Shown: one piece after another, positions 56,195 through 64,000 of the stretch
How positions within the stretch are numbered: the first letter of the stretch is position 1
How the letters are laid out: every line of letters begins with the position of its first letter
NCBI RefSeq assembly: GCF_014489415.1
Contig: NZ_CP060822.1
Span: 62,001-126,000, forward strand
DNA length: 64,000 nucleotides
Direction: 5' to 3'
DNA from: Cylindrospermopsis curvispora GIHE-G1
Lineage (GTDB): Bacteria > Cyanobacteriota > Cyanobacteriia > Cyanobacteriales > Nostocaceae
Notes under the pieces: generated by a model
What the model saw: the letters and a program-made list of their open reading frames with translations, nothing else
What the model was told of the DNA's origin: nothing
Database searches by the model: none
Position numbers and translations under genes: made by a program

Positions 56195-57013
56195 ATGATG
56201 CTAACTTTAGTGACTAGCAGTGTCGTTGTTTTATTATTGGGCGCATGCATTGGCAGCTTCATCAATGTGGTGGTTTACCGACTACCCAGGGGATTGTCAT
56301 TACTATGGCCTCCTTCCCGTTGTCCTCACTGCTTGAACCAGCTGAAAGTATATCACAACTTGCCCATTTTAGGTTGGCTATGGCTAAGGGGAAAATGTGC
56401 TTATTGTCAAGGTGAAATTTCCCATCGTTATCCCCTGGTAGAGTTATTGACGGGAATAATATTTTTAATTGTATTTTGGGTATTTCAATTTTCACTGCCA
56501 ACTATTGGCTATTGGGTTTTTTGTAGTTGGTTACTAGCCTTATCCTTAATAGACTGGGAGACAATGATCCTACCGAGTAGTCTGACTAAATCAGGACTGG
56601 TCTTGGGTTTAATATTTCAAACCACTTTAGGTTATGTAACACATAACACCTGGTCTGGGACCATTGGGCAGTTAATCTGGGGAATAGGTGGCATGGTTTT
56701 AGGTATATGGTTGTTTGACATTATTGCCAACTTGGGATTTGTGTTTTATGGCCAACCAGTTATGGGTGGTGGTGATGGTAAACTAGCAGCAATGATGGGT
56801 GCTTGGCTCGGTTGGCAATACTTATTAATAGCTAGTTTTATAGCCTGCTTTTCTGGGGTGTTAGTAGGTTTTGGGGCAATTATTGTCTCTGATGGTCAAA
56901 TAGGACAAAAAATGCCCTTTGGACCATTTTTAGCCTGGGGAGCGCTGATTTCTATTTTTGGTGGTCAGGTCATCCTGGATCATTACCTACGCTTTGTACT
57001 ATCCCATTCTTGA
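56195..57013 (+). CDS. pilD: Prepilin peptidase (PilD type)
   Basis: A 272-residue membrane aspartyl protease/methyltransferase that cleaves the leader of type IV prepilins. The N-terminal part has the zinc-binding CPHC ... CAYC tetracysteine cytoplasmic loop (about residues 43-75). The two catalytic aspartates fit SLIDWETMILP and GGGDGKLAAMMGAW, the GxGD site. About seven to eight helices. In cyanobacteria it serves the pili for motility and transformation. Monocistronic here. Confidence 0.93.
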   Translation: MMLTLVTSSVVVLLLGACIGSFINVVVYRLPRGLSLLWPPSRCPHCLNQLKVYHNLPILGWLWLRGKCAYCQGEISHRYPLVELLTGIIFLIVFWVFQFSLPTIGYWVFCSWLLALSLIDWETMILPSSLTKSGLVLGLIFQTTLGYVTHNTWSGTIGQLIWGIGGMVLGIWLFDIIANLGFVFYGQPVMGGGDGKLAAMMGAWLGWQYLLIASFIACFSGVLVGFGAIIVSDGQIGQKMPFGPFLAWGALISIFGGQVILDHYLRFVLSHS

Positions 57014-57198
57014 GGTGAAATGTATGTATTGTGATACTATTCAAAGAATATTCCAAACAACAAAACTATTACTGTAATTCACAATTTAAATTGACAGTTT
57101 AAATAGTTATAGCTAGAGTTATAAACTTCTTAAAAATCTGTCAAAGTGGTAAATCTGATCAAATCCCTTAACAAAAGTTCAACAACCATAAGATAACA

Positions 57199-58125
57199 AT
57201 GGCAAACAACGAAGAATCACGCGGTTTAAAGTCTTTATTAGATTGGTTTGCGAATCGTCGTAAGTCCGGGAATACAAATCTGGATCGTCAAGAACGAGAA
57301 ATAGCTGATGGATTGTGGCACAAATGTCCTGAATGTGGAGTTCTCTCCTATACAAAAGATCTCAAAGCTAATCAAATGGTTTGTGCTGAATGTAGTCATC
57401 ATAATCGAGTCCATAGCGATGAACGCATTAGACAATTAATTGATGCCAATACCTGGACATCTATGGATGAAAACCTACGCCCCACAGATCCTTTAGGCTT
57501 TCGCGATCGCAAGCCCTATAGCGATCGCCTGCGAGAGACCCAGGAAAAAATCGGGTTAACGGACGCGGTCAAAACTGGATTAGGACAAATCAACGGTTTA
57601 CCCATTGCCTTAGGAGTGATGGACTTCCGTTTTATGGGAGGGAGTATGGGTTCAGTGGTAGGAGAAAAACTAACCCGTTTAATAGAGCAAGCTACCCAAA
57701 GACGCTATCCGGTAGTGATAGTTTGTACATCTGGGGGTGCCAGAATGCAGGAGGGAATGTTATCTTTAATGCAAATGGCCAAAATTTCGGCTGCTCTCCA
57801 GCGTCATCAGGATGCTCGTTTACTATATATTCCCGTCTTGACCAATCCTACCACCGGTGGCGTTACCGCCAGTTTTGCCATGTTAGGGGATATAATTATT
57901 GCCGAACCCAAGGCCACCATTGGTTTTGCTGGTAGAAGGGTAATTGAACAAACCCTGCGGGAAAAACTCCCAGAAGACTTTCAGACCGCCGAGGATCTGC
58001 TAAAACACGGCTTTGTAGATGAAATTGTTCCCCGAACCCAGTTAAAGCATACCCTGACACAACTGATATCCTTACACCAACCCATGCCCATAGCAGTAAA
58101 TATGGTTTTATTGGCTGGAACCTAA
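57199..58125 (+). CDS. accD: Acetyl-CoA carboxylase carboxyltransferase subunit beta
   Basis: A 308-residue protein: N-terminal zinc finger WHKCPECG ... [11 protein letters not shown] (about residues 39-65) and the crotonase-fold carboxyltransferase with [24 protein letters not shown] (about 141) and [20 protein letters not shown]. Makes malonyl-CoA for fatty acids together with accA elsewhere. Length normal. No neighbouring acc gene. Confidence 0.97.
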   Translation: MANNEESRGLKSLLDWFANRRKSGNTNLDRQEREIADGLWHKCPECGVLSYTKDLKANQMVCAECSHHNRVHSDERIRQLIDANTWTSMDENLRPTDPLGFRDRKPYSDRLRETQEKIGLTDAVKTGLGQINGLPIALGVMDFRFMGGSMGSVVGEKLTRLIEQATQRRYPVVIVCTSGGARMQEGMLSLMQMAKISAALQRHQDARLLYIPVLTNPTTGGVTASFAMLGDIIIAEPKATIGFAGRRVIEQTLREKLPEDFQTAEDLLKHGFVDEIVPRTQLKHTLTQLISLHQPMPIAVNMVLLAGT

Positions 58126-58411
58126 AATTGTTCGGGGGGTAGGATTATAGTCACAACCCCCACCCATCCATCATCTTTACAGCCATAAATCAAAAATTTC
58201 AAATCTCAAATCTTAAATCCAAGTACCTAAATGGTAAACTGATTCATGCTGATGTTAATGATAGCGAGGAGATTTTACCTAAGCTTATTCTCCCTAGTTT
58301 AAACTAAAGAATCAAAGTTTTAGTACTAGATAAATATCCGTGTTTTGTCTGTGCTCAAAAAAACTACTCGTATCTTAACTATCTTGATCATGACAAATTT
58401 CAAGGGGAAAT

Positions 58412-58903
58412 ATGTTTATAAGACTGATAAGCGTTGTTTTGGCTACTGTGTTGCTGTCGTTTCATCTGTTTATGGGTAGTGCAACCGCAGTAGAGCTAGA
58501 TGAAGCCACCAGAACAGTCAAACTGAATGAAGCTGGTGATACAATAGTTATTAGCCCTAAGCAGTTACAAGAAGGAAAAAAGCTATTTCAGGATACATGC
58601 GCTCAATGTCATGCTGGTGGTGTAACTAAAACCAACCAGAATGTGGGTCTGGAACCAGAAGCTTTGGCGGGTGCTGTCCCAGCACGTGACAACATTGAAG
58701 GATTGGTGGCCTTTCTCAAGGAACCTAAAACTTACGATGGTGAACAGGATATATCGGAAATACATCCCGGTATCAAGAGCGCGGATATCTTTACGGAAAT
58801 GAAAAACCTCACAGAGGATGATTTAAAAGGGATATCAGCCTACATTCTTATCCAACCCAAAGTCGTTGGTGCTCGCTGGGGTGGTGGTAAGATATACTAC
58901 TAA
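58412..58903 (+). CDS. psbV: Cytochrome c550 of photosystem II
   Basis: An extrinsic lumenal haem protein that stabilises the oxygen-evolving complex. The 163-residue precursor has a signal peptide (VVLATVLLSFHLFMGSATA, cleavage before VELDE). The haem site is CAQCH (Cys63, Cys66, His67) and the second axial ligand is His118 in SEIHPGI, giving the bis-His coordination typical of c550 (mature His41 and His92). It is the first of the electron-carrier cluster with petE and petJ. Confidence 0.96.
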   Translation: MFIRLISVVLATVLLSFHLFMGSATAVELDEATRTVKLNEAGDTIVISPKQLQEGKKLFQDTCAQCHAGGVTKTNQNVGLEPEALAGAVPARDNIEGLVAFLKEPKTYDGEQDISEIHPGIKSADIFTEMKNLTEDDLKGISAYILIQPKVVGARWGGGKIYY

Positions 58904-58960
58904 ACATCTCTAGTTAGTATTGTTCTATAATGCGCACACTTTTGTTTTGAAATAGTTTTG

Positions 58961-59016
58961 GTTCCTAGTCCTGATTTGCTAAGAGTATGTTGCTCCATCA
59001 ACTCTGGTCTAGGAAC
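58961..59016 (+). terminator. Hairpin after psbV
   Basis: GTTCCTAG at 58961-58968 pairs with CTAGGAAC at 59009-59016 (8 bp, 40-nt loop), 57 bases after the psbV stop. It could form the base of a larger fold ending the psbV transcript; the long loop and missing T-run make this weak. It lies in a 359-base gap that also holds the petE promoter. Confidence 0.3.
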
Positions 59017-59183
59017 TGCTTAATAATTACAACTAAAAATTAAAGCCTTTACCCATGATTCAATTATATAGCTTTGGCCAGAATCGACAGGGGTTGCAAG
59101 CAGTTGGGTGGGCCTCACAGGTCCCCTCTTTCCCCTTGTAGGTGGCTAAATCCATAAAAAATGACCTGAAAAATAAATTTTTA

Positions 59184-59200
59184 TATGACAAGCTGTCATA
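59184..59200. promoter_or_regulatory. Palindrome in the petE promoter region (candidate operator)
   Basis: TATGACA-AGC-TGTCATA, extendable by one base on each side. It lies 63 bases before the petE ATG, just upstream of a -10-like TATAGT (59213-59218), where a repressor or activator would act. In Synechocystis petE and petJ are controlled by the copper-responsive PetR (BlaI family); whether this is its site here is a guess. Confidence 0.45.
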
Positions 59201-59262
59201 TTTGGTGTTAAATATAGTTAACATGAGATTGGAAAAATAAAACTATATCTCGGGAGAGAATT

Positions 59263-59682
59263 ATGAAACTAATCATGGCAAATTGGAAGCGTTTAACCTT
59301 GACTGTGCTGACTTTGGTTTTAGCCGTTAGCACCTTAGTCCTGTTTAGCCCCACCGCATCAGCTGAAACCTACACCATCAAACTAGGTACGGACAAAGGA
59401 CTCTTAAAATTTGAACCCAGTAAGTTAACAATTAAACCAGGGGACACTATTAAATGGGTTAACAATAAAGTTCCCCCCCATAACATTGTATTTGATCCCG
59501 TTAAAAACCCTGGCAAGGATAAAGCCTTAGCAAAATCTCTGTCCCACAGTAAATTATTGTTGAATACTCGTCAAAGTGTGACCACAACCTTTCCAGCAGA
59601 TGCACCTGTTGGTGACTATACCTTTTACTGTGCTCCCCACCGTGGCGCCGGTATGGCGGGTAAAATAACTGTTGCCAGCTAA
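59263..59682 (+). CDS. petE: Plastocyanin
   Basis: Copper protein carrying electrons from cytochrome b6f to photosystem I (or cytochrome oxidase) in the thylakoid lumen. The 139-residue precursor has a signal peptide ([16 protein letters not shown], cleavage after TASA). The Cu ligands are His73 (PPHNIVF), Cys123, His126 and Met131 ([15 protein letters not shown]). Start may be the ATG used or a second ATG five codons on. It is followed by petJ 102 bases away, so both interchangeable carriers are adjacent. Confidence 0.97.
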   Translation: MKLIMANWKRLTLTVLTLVLAVSTLVLFSPTASAETYTIKLGTDKGLLKFEPSKLTIKPGDTIKWVNNKVPPHNIVFDPVKNPGKDKALAKSLSHSKLLLNTRQSVTTTFPADAPVGDYTFYCAPHRGAGMAGKITVAS

Positions 59683-59723
59683 AATATATAGCTTCGGTTT
59701 TTAAAAACGGTTAGAGTGAATCC

Positions 59724-59744
59724 ATGGCACGCCCGGCGTGCCAT
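59724..59744 (+). terminator. Strong GC hairpin between petE and petJ
   Basis: ATGGCACGCC and GGCGTGCCAT pair perfectly (10 bp around a single central C), 41 bases after the petE stop and 40 bases before petJ. The stem is too tight to form a hairpin at its centre and needs 3-4 nt to open, but it is a striking perfect palindrome. It could end the petE transcript, or be a protein-binding palindrome for petJ; there is no T-run. Confidence 0.4.
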
Positions 59745-59784
59745 TGACATATAATCAAACAGTGATTATTGGGAGGAAAATTTC

Positions 59785-60141
59785 TTGTCTAGACCTCTAC
59801 CGTTGTTAGTTTTAATTCTAGTGATCGCCGTATTTTTTAGCTTCACACTTATTATCAAACCAGTCTTATCAGCAGAAATAACTATAGGTCATGCTATTTT
59901 CAATGCTGAATGTGCTTCCTGCCATGTAGGGGGTGGTAACATACTTATTGAAAATAAAACTCTACAAACATCAGCCATGAAAAAATACTTAGACAACTAT
60001 GACACCGACCCTATCGGAGCAATTGTTAATCAAATTCATAACGGTAAAGGTGCCATGCCTGCTTTTAAGAACAAATTAACCAAGGAGGAAATTCTAGAGG
60101 TGGGTCTCTATGTTTTTCAAATGGCAGAAACAGGATGGTAG
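59785..60141 (+). CDS. petJ: Cytochrome c6
   Basis: Haem carrier that replaces plastocyanin under copper limitation. The 118-residue precursor has a signal peptide (PLLVLILVIAVFFSFTLII, cleavage before AEITIG). The haem site is CASCH (Cys43, Cys46, His47) and the Met axial ligand is Met91 in KGAMPAFK; it ends with the family GLYVFQMAETGW. Start is TTG, supported by GGGAGGAA six to seven bases upstream. A c6-like variant (c6B/c6C) is possible; the spacing and C-terminus fit c6. Confidence 0.88.
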   Translation: MSRPLPLLVLILVIAVFFSFTLIIKPVLSAEITIGHAIFNAECASCHVGGGNILIENKTLQTSAMKKYLDNYDTDPIGAIVNQIHNGKGAMPAFKNKLTKEEILEVGLYVFQMAETGW

Positions 60142-60186
60142 ATTTAGTGGAGATCAAAACTATGATGTGATGACCTCCCACTAAAT
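60142..60186. terminator. Bidirectional terminator between petJ and the convergent TonB-like gene
   Basis: ATTTAGTGG and CCACTAAAT form a 9-bp stem just after the petJ stop, extended by a partly paired inner arm (GAGATCA/TGACCTC). It fills the 63-base gap between the two convergent genes. Confidence 0.55.
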
Positions 60187-60204
60187 AAGCCATGCCCATT
60201 CTAC

Positions 60205-61485
60205 CTACCTACTTTGGGGTTGTTGAGCGCCCTGAGTTTGAGGGAGGTTTTCCGCATTTGAAGAGGTTTTAGGAATGTTCTCACTGGCATTATTGACCAA
60301 ATTGAAACGGAGTTGGAAAGGATAAGAACTAATGTTCTGTTCACCTTTAGGGGGATTAGCGTTAAAAAACTCCCGGGTTTGAGATTGGAGTTGAGGAGAC
60401 ACCGATTGGTCTTCAAACTTAATGTCCAAAACCTTGCCATCAGGATCCACAACTAAACGACCGAAAACCACACCTTCCATATCCCGGCTTTTCACAGGCA
60501 CACTTTGACGGATTGGGGACTGTTGTTTAGAGTTGGGGTATTCCTTAAGAATAGTTTGTCTGAGTTTGTTATAGGATTCCAACCTAGCGATTAATTGTTG
60601 TCTTTTTTGAGTTCTAGCGTCATTCTCTTGAGATACGGGGGTTTGCACTTCTGGTTGGGAACTAGGCAAACTAGGCATTTGTTCCTGTGGCTTTGTAGGA
60701 ATGTCTGGAACAACTGCCATGGGCCCACCTAACTGGCCTGCAGTGGGCAAAGGAGAAGATGGATTGGAACCGGTTCCATTTTGCTGTGGATCAGAGTTAG
60801 CTGAAGGCTGGTTTTGACCTATTCCCCCACCAGAGTCAATATCAATCTTAGTGGGGGAAGGATTATTTAAAGGCTCACTTGGTATTTCCGTGGTTATTTG
60901 GTTATCAACTTGTGGTTGCTTACTAACATTGGATTGATTTGGTCTAACTTGGGCATCTATATTATCGACAAAAGGAGGTGCTGATAAAGGGCGGGGAGAA
61001 AATTTATCTTTGAAATCTTTGAAGCGTAAATTACTAGCTTGGATATCCACACTAGTAGTGGAGATCCTTGGTAGTGATTGCCTTTGAGGCAATACAGAAA
61101 GATTGTAGTTGGAAGAAGAGGTAGGGATAGGAGGTAAGAGGGGAGGGGGTAAAACTGGCTGAACAGGAGGTTCTAGGGGCTTTCCAGCAACACTCAAACC
61201 ACCCAAGGGAATTTGGGATTGTAATGCCAGTTGGGGGAGCTGGGCGGCTATTTGGGTTGAATCTGTAGACTGTGGCAGTCTATTTTGGTCAGCAGGGCCC
61301 AGTTCCATTAGTCCCACAGCCCTAGTCGTATCAGTTCGTGCGATCTGATTGTGATTAGAATCAATGGGCATTAATGGCACAATGAAGGCAATAGCCCCAT
61401 GGATACCAAGAGAAGCTATGGCAGCTATTCCTGTGGGCTGGCCTAATATTTCTGGAATGCTTTTCAGGACGGAGACGTAAGACAT
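60205..61485 (-). CDS. TonB-like protein (N-terminal anchor, proline-rich linker, TonB_C-like end)
   Basis: A 426-residue protein. A hydrophobic stretch near residues 18-38 (TGIAAIASLGIHGAIAFIV) anchors it; the long middle (about residues 60-280) is rich in Pro, Gln, Ser and Asn (PVQPVLPPPLLPPIP). The end has EGVVFGRLVVDPDGKVLDIKF and YPFQLRFN, the pattern of a TonB C-terminal domain. TonB passes energy from the inner membrane to outer-membrane receptors. Its C-terminus is weakly conserved, so function is inferred from architecture. No exbB/exbD lies beside it. Confidence 0.65.
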   Translation of the reverse strand: MSYVSVLKSIPEILGQPTGIAAIASLGIHGAIAFIVPLMPIDSNHNQIARTDTTRAVGLMELGPADQNRLPQSTDSTQIAAQLPQLALQSQIPLGGLSVAGKPLEPPVQPVLPPPLLPPIPTSSSNYNLSVLPQRQSLPRISTTSVDIQASNLRFKDFKDKFSPRPLSAPPFVDNIDAQVRPNQSNVSKQPQVDNQITTEIPSEPLNNPSPTKIDIDSGGGIGQNQPSANSDPQQNGTGSNPSSPLPTAGQLGGPMAVVPDIPTKPQEQMPSLPSSQPEVQTPVSQENDARTQKRQQLIARLESYNKLRQTILKEYPNSKQQSPIRQSVPVKSRDMEGVVFGRLVVDPDGKVLDIKFEDQSVSPQLQSQTREFFNANPPKGEQNISSYPFQLRFNLVNNASENIPKTSSNAENLPQTQGAQQPQSR

Positions 61486-61714
61486 AATCTGAATCGTTCA
61501 CTCGACTTAGTTGCTGTCAGCTAGTTCCAGCAGGCAAAAGGCGGGCAACTAACATAACTTACTTGGGGTTTGCAGTCACAGCCATTTCTGCCATGCCCAA
61601 CTAGAAACTTGATTTCTTAAATTATATTCCCATTTTTCAAATGTGGCTTCATCTATTCGACAAATAATAACTGTCCACCTTGACAACGAAAATAGCAGTT
61701 TTAGGTGTTGACTA

Positions 61715-63604
61715 TCAAAAGAACTTGCTAATAGGCATTTCCTCCACCTCCGGTAAAGTTTCTAAGGCTAAAACCCCAGACTGACTGGATCCAGAGAGAA
61801 GTTTTAACAGACTTGGTCGGGAATCATACAACAGATAAATAATGCGATCGCCCACTTCCCAAGTTTCATTCACCGATATTACCTGTAATCTTTCTTCTCT
61901 TTCCAATAATAAGGGAACTAGTACGCCACTGCGAATCTTTTCCTGAATATGCTGCTGTTGACTTTCAAATTCTTCTTCGTTTAAAGTTGTGTTTCCCAAT
62001 TTCACCCTACCACCACTCAAATACTCATTCCAGGTTTTTATTGGTAGGTCAGAAACAAAAGCCTGACTCACTCTACTATGAACTGAAACATTACCATGAG
62101 GATCCCGGGGGAATATGGCCAAAACTCGGGGTGGATTGAACTCTTCAGCTGCTCGTTGCGCCAAAACAAAATTCACTTCTCCATTATTAGTCATTGCTAT
62201 AAATGTACCAATTTTAGCAATACCCGCATTTTCTAAAACCTGAGCATCTAAAGCACTATTGACAAGCACAGGCAAATTTTGAGCCTCTGCCTGAGTTAAA
62301 TATTCTGAATCAGTATCAATTATTACTACTTTTTCCCCCCGTTCCTGGAAAAAGCGAGCAATGAGCAAACTGAGAGGATTACAGCCAACTATCAAGGCTC
62401 CTGTTAAATTTTCTGAAGTAATTCCTAGGCATTTCACCAGCCATGAAGCTGTTAAACCTTGACAAAAAACAGTCATAATAATAGTCAAAAATACTAAAGC
62501 CTTAATGGCATCTCCACCATTAATTCCATGTTGAGTCAGGGAAATAGCAAATAATGAAGCCACAGAAGCGGACACTATTCCCCTGGGAGCAACCCAACTT
62601 AAAAACAACTTTTGCCGCCAATTCAGACCACTATTCCAAGTACACAAAAGAATATTGATTGGACGCACTACAAACATTAATACCAGGACGGTAAATAAAC
62701 TGCCCCAACCCAGGGCAAAAACACTGGCAATAGATAAATCAGCTGCCAATAAAATGAACAGTACGGAAACACCCAGAATTGTCAGTTGATTTTTAAAGCT
62801 GCGTAATAACCGTTCTTCGGGAACGGATGAGTTAGCAAATACCGCACCTGCTACAACTGTGGTCATCACCCCAGATTCACTGCGGATGGCTTGCGCCATG
62901 GTAAACAGGCCCCATAACAATGCTAAAACTACCAGATTTTTTAGTTCAAAGGAGAGGAAGTTGGCACGTTTGAAGACCATACTCATTACTAAACCACCTA
63001 GAACTCCAATAATCCCTCCCACACCCAGTCGCATTATTAAACCCATAATCGCTCCCATGGGATCGGGATCGCCATTAACAATTGTATCTAGTACCACATA
63101 ACCTAAAATTGCCCCCACAGGATCAATTAAAACCCCTTCCCCTTCTAGTAGTGTAGCAACCTGCTTATCTACATTAATTTGTTTAACTAATGGACCAATA
63201 ACAGTCGGACCAGTAACTACAACTATGGAGGCGTAAAGAAAGGCCAAGTTCCAGGGAAATTCTCCTAGCCAATGGGCTGCCATACTCCCACCCAGCAAGG
63301 TAATTAAAGTCCCCAGGGTTACTAACAGTTGCAAACTCACTGAAACCCTACCCACCTCGCGGAAGTCCAATTTCAGTCCACCTTCAAACAAGATGATTGC
63401 CGTTGCAAGGGAGACAATCACTTCTAATCCAATACCCAATAATTGGGGATGTAATATTCCCACACCATCATTACCCAGGATGATGCCCAAGAGGAGTAGT
63501 AGTACGATACTGGGTAGACGGAAGTGTGCAGCTATTACCTGGGCACCAATACCTGCCAGAACCGTTAGTACCATTTGTAAAGTGATTTGAAAAGATGTTT
63601 CCAT
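61715..63604 (-). CDS. CPA1-type Na+(K+)/H+ antiporter with C-terminal TrkA-N domain
   Basis: A 629-residue protein with a 12-13-helix exchanger domain (to about residue 385; ILFEGGLKLDFREVG and LLEGEGVLIDPVGAILGYVVLDT hold the usual acidic transport residues). A cytoplasmic Rossmann-like RCK/TrkA-N domain follows (ALIVGCNPLSLLIARFFQERGEKVVIIDTD, about residue 402) and a C-terminal regulatory part to the end. The layout fits NhaP-type or K+ antiporters regulated by nucleotides. Ion specificity cannot be read. Confidence 0.85.
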   Translation of the reverse strand: METSFQITLQMVLTVLAGIGAQVIAAHFRLPSIVLLLLLGIILGNDGVGILHPQLLGIGLEVIVSLATAIILFEGGLKLDFREVGRVSVSLQLLVTLGTLITLLGGSMAAHWLGEFPWNLAFLYASIVVVTGPTVIGPLVKQINVDKQVATLLEGEGVLIDPVGAILGYVVLDTIVNGDPDPMGAIMGLIMRLGVGGIIGVLGGLVMSMVFKRANFLSFELKNLVVLALLWGLFTMAQAIRSESGVMTTVVAGAVFANSSVPEERLLRSFKNQLTILGVSVLFILLAADLSIASVFALGWGSLFTVLVLMFVVRPINILLCTWNSGLNWRQKLFLSWVAPRGIVSASVASLFAISLTQHGINGGDAIKALVFLTIIMTVFCQGLTASWLVKCLGITSENLTGALIVGCNPLSLLIARFFQERGEKVVIIDTDSEYLTQAEAQNLPVLVNSALDAQVLENAGIAKIGTFIAMTNNGEVNFVLAQRAAEEFNPPRVLAIFPRDPHGNVSVHSRVSQAFVSDLPIKTWNEYLSGGRVKLGNTTLNEEEFESQQQHIQEKIRSGVLVPLLLEREERLQVISVNETWEVGDRIIYLLYDSRPSLLKLLSGSSQSGVLALETLPEVEEMPISKFF

Positions 63605-63923
63605 GTTGTGGACTTTGTGATATTGGTCTCAAAATCCTTTAATTAACCTCTTCAACAGTTACAAGTGTAAGTTTACAAGTCTAAATAACATTCCCTTCAT
63701 GACGAATCCGAGGGCGTTTTTTCTACTTGGCCCCCTATATTACATGTTTTTTCCGGATTTAGCCACCCGCTTGGCATATTATGTCGGAAATGTGAAGAAA
63801 TCTTGGATTGAAAGATGTGCAATTGTTGCAATTAAGAGGTTTACTAGTTAGCAAAAAAAATTTTTCTCAAACCAGTTGACATTCCCGAAATAATAGGGTA
63901 AGTTAATAAGAGTGAAGTCCAGC
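63605..63923. other. Intergenic region with candidate tRNA-Glu promoter
   Basis: About 319 bases. A TTGACA -35 (63876-63881) stands 17 bases before TAAGTT (63899-63904), 20 bases ahead of tRNA-Glu, a plausible promoter. The upstream part is the antiporter promoter region. No gene recognised. Confidence 0.4.
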
Positions 63924-63996
63924 GCCCCCATCGTCTAGAGGCCTAGGACATCTCCCTTTCACGGAGGTAACGGGGATTCGAATTCCCCTGGGGGTA
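63924..63996 (+). tRNA. tRNA-Glu (TTC)
   Basis: A 73-nt cloverleaf with acceptor GCCCCCA / TGGGGGT and discriminator A. The anticodon loop CTTTCAC gives TTC, and the T arm is GGGGATTCGAATTCCCC. CCA is not encoded. In cyanobacteria this tRNA also feeds tetrapyrrole synthesis through glutamyl-tRNA reductase. Confidence 0.95.
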
Positions 63997-64000
63997 TGTA

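Noticed and set aside
59141-59153. 13-base match GGTGGCTAAATCC shared with the reverse strand at 63755-63767
   Set aside because: Dozens of random 13-mer pairs are expected in 64 kb; no longer alignment supports a repeat family.

Overview
The window reads as chromosomal DNA of a filamentous, probably nitrogen-fixing (Nostocales-type) cyanobacterium. The reasons are oxygenic photosynthesis genes (psbV, petE, petJ, thf1/psb29, ndhS), cyanobacterial-style sufR-sufBCDS, many HIP1 octamers (GCGATCGC), low G+C, and an exopolysaccharide island whose order resembles the heterocyst envelope polysaccharide (HEP) cluster of Anabaena/Nostoc. The exact genus cannot be fixed by eye; a small-genome genus such as Raphidiopsis/Cylindrospermopsis is possible.

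Layout. 1-11.5 kb (+): polysaccharide island with a chain-length/tyrosine-kinase-like protein (cut by the window start), a truncated-looking sugar transferase (HepC-like), a HepA-type ABC exporter, five glycosyltransferase-like proteins and an O-antigen-ligase-like membrane protein. 11.6-17 kb: an aspartoacylase-like hydrolase, then on the minus strand a GT4 glycosyltransferase, a PIG-L deacetylase and a large secreted NHL/beta-propeller protein. 17.3-20 kb: tRNA-Pro(CGG), small conserved proteins, a TPR lipoprotein-like protein, a PEBP protein and a MITE-like repeat. 20.2-26 kb: sufR divergent from sufBCDS, with two CAAC-N6-GTTG operators between them. 26-31.6 kb: SemiSWEET, a fasciclin protein, a candidate small RNA, the fused remains of a siderophore ABC operon, a PIN toxin-antitoxin pair, mtnP and a Tat-exported pseudo-orthocaspase. 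31.7-33.96 kb: a decayed group II intron (maturase with an internal stop, no recognisable domain V) next to IS200/IS605-like end hairpins.

34-47 kb is mostly housekeeping: sat, thf1, a STAS protein, hemF, an SRPBCC protein, mrp, rodA, ndhS, a HAS-barrel protein, the UDP-sugar pair UXS-ugd, an MFS transporter and a phytase-like esterase. 47-51 kb (minus) is the conserved rpmH-rnpA-PH-yidC-khpB-yceD block, including a 44-codon rpmH. 51.4-55.7 kb carries the split transhydrogenase pntA1-pntA2-pntB, then leuB. 55.7-58.1 kb carries a second, larger copy of the MITE, a small unknown protein, the prepilin peptidase and accD. 58.4-60.1 kb is an electron-carrier cluster: cytochrome c550, plastocyanin, cytochrome c6. 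60.2-64 kb ends with a TonB-like protein, a CPA1-type cation/proton antiporter and tRNA-Glu(TTC).

Functional links: UXS and ugd can supply UDP-glucuronate and UDP-xylose to polysaccharide assembly; sufR-sufBCDS and mrp serve Fe-S cluster supply to the photosynthetic apparatus; petE and petJ encode the two interchangeable lumenal electron carriers. The most unusual items are the degenerate catalytic motifs in the polysaccharide kinase and sugar transferase, the ATPase/binding-protein fusion pseudogene, the candidate 66-nt sRNA, the YG-type pseudo-orthocaspase, the decayed intron with IS605-like ends, and the two-copy nested MITE. I did not find a clearly new multi-gene defence or biosynthetic system.
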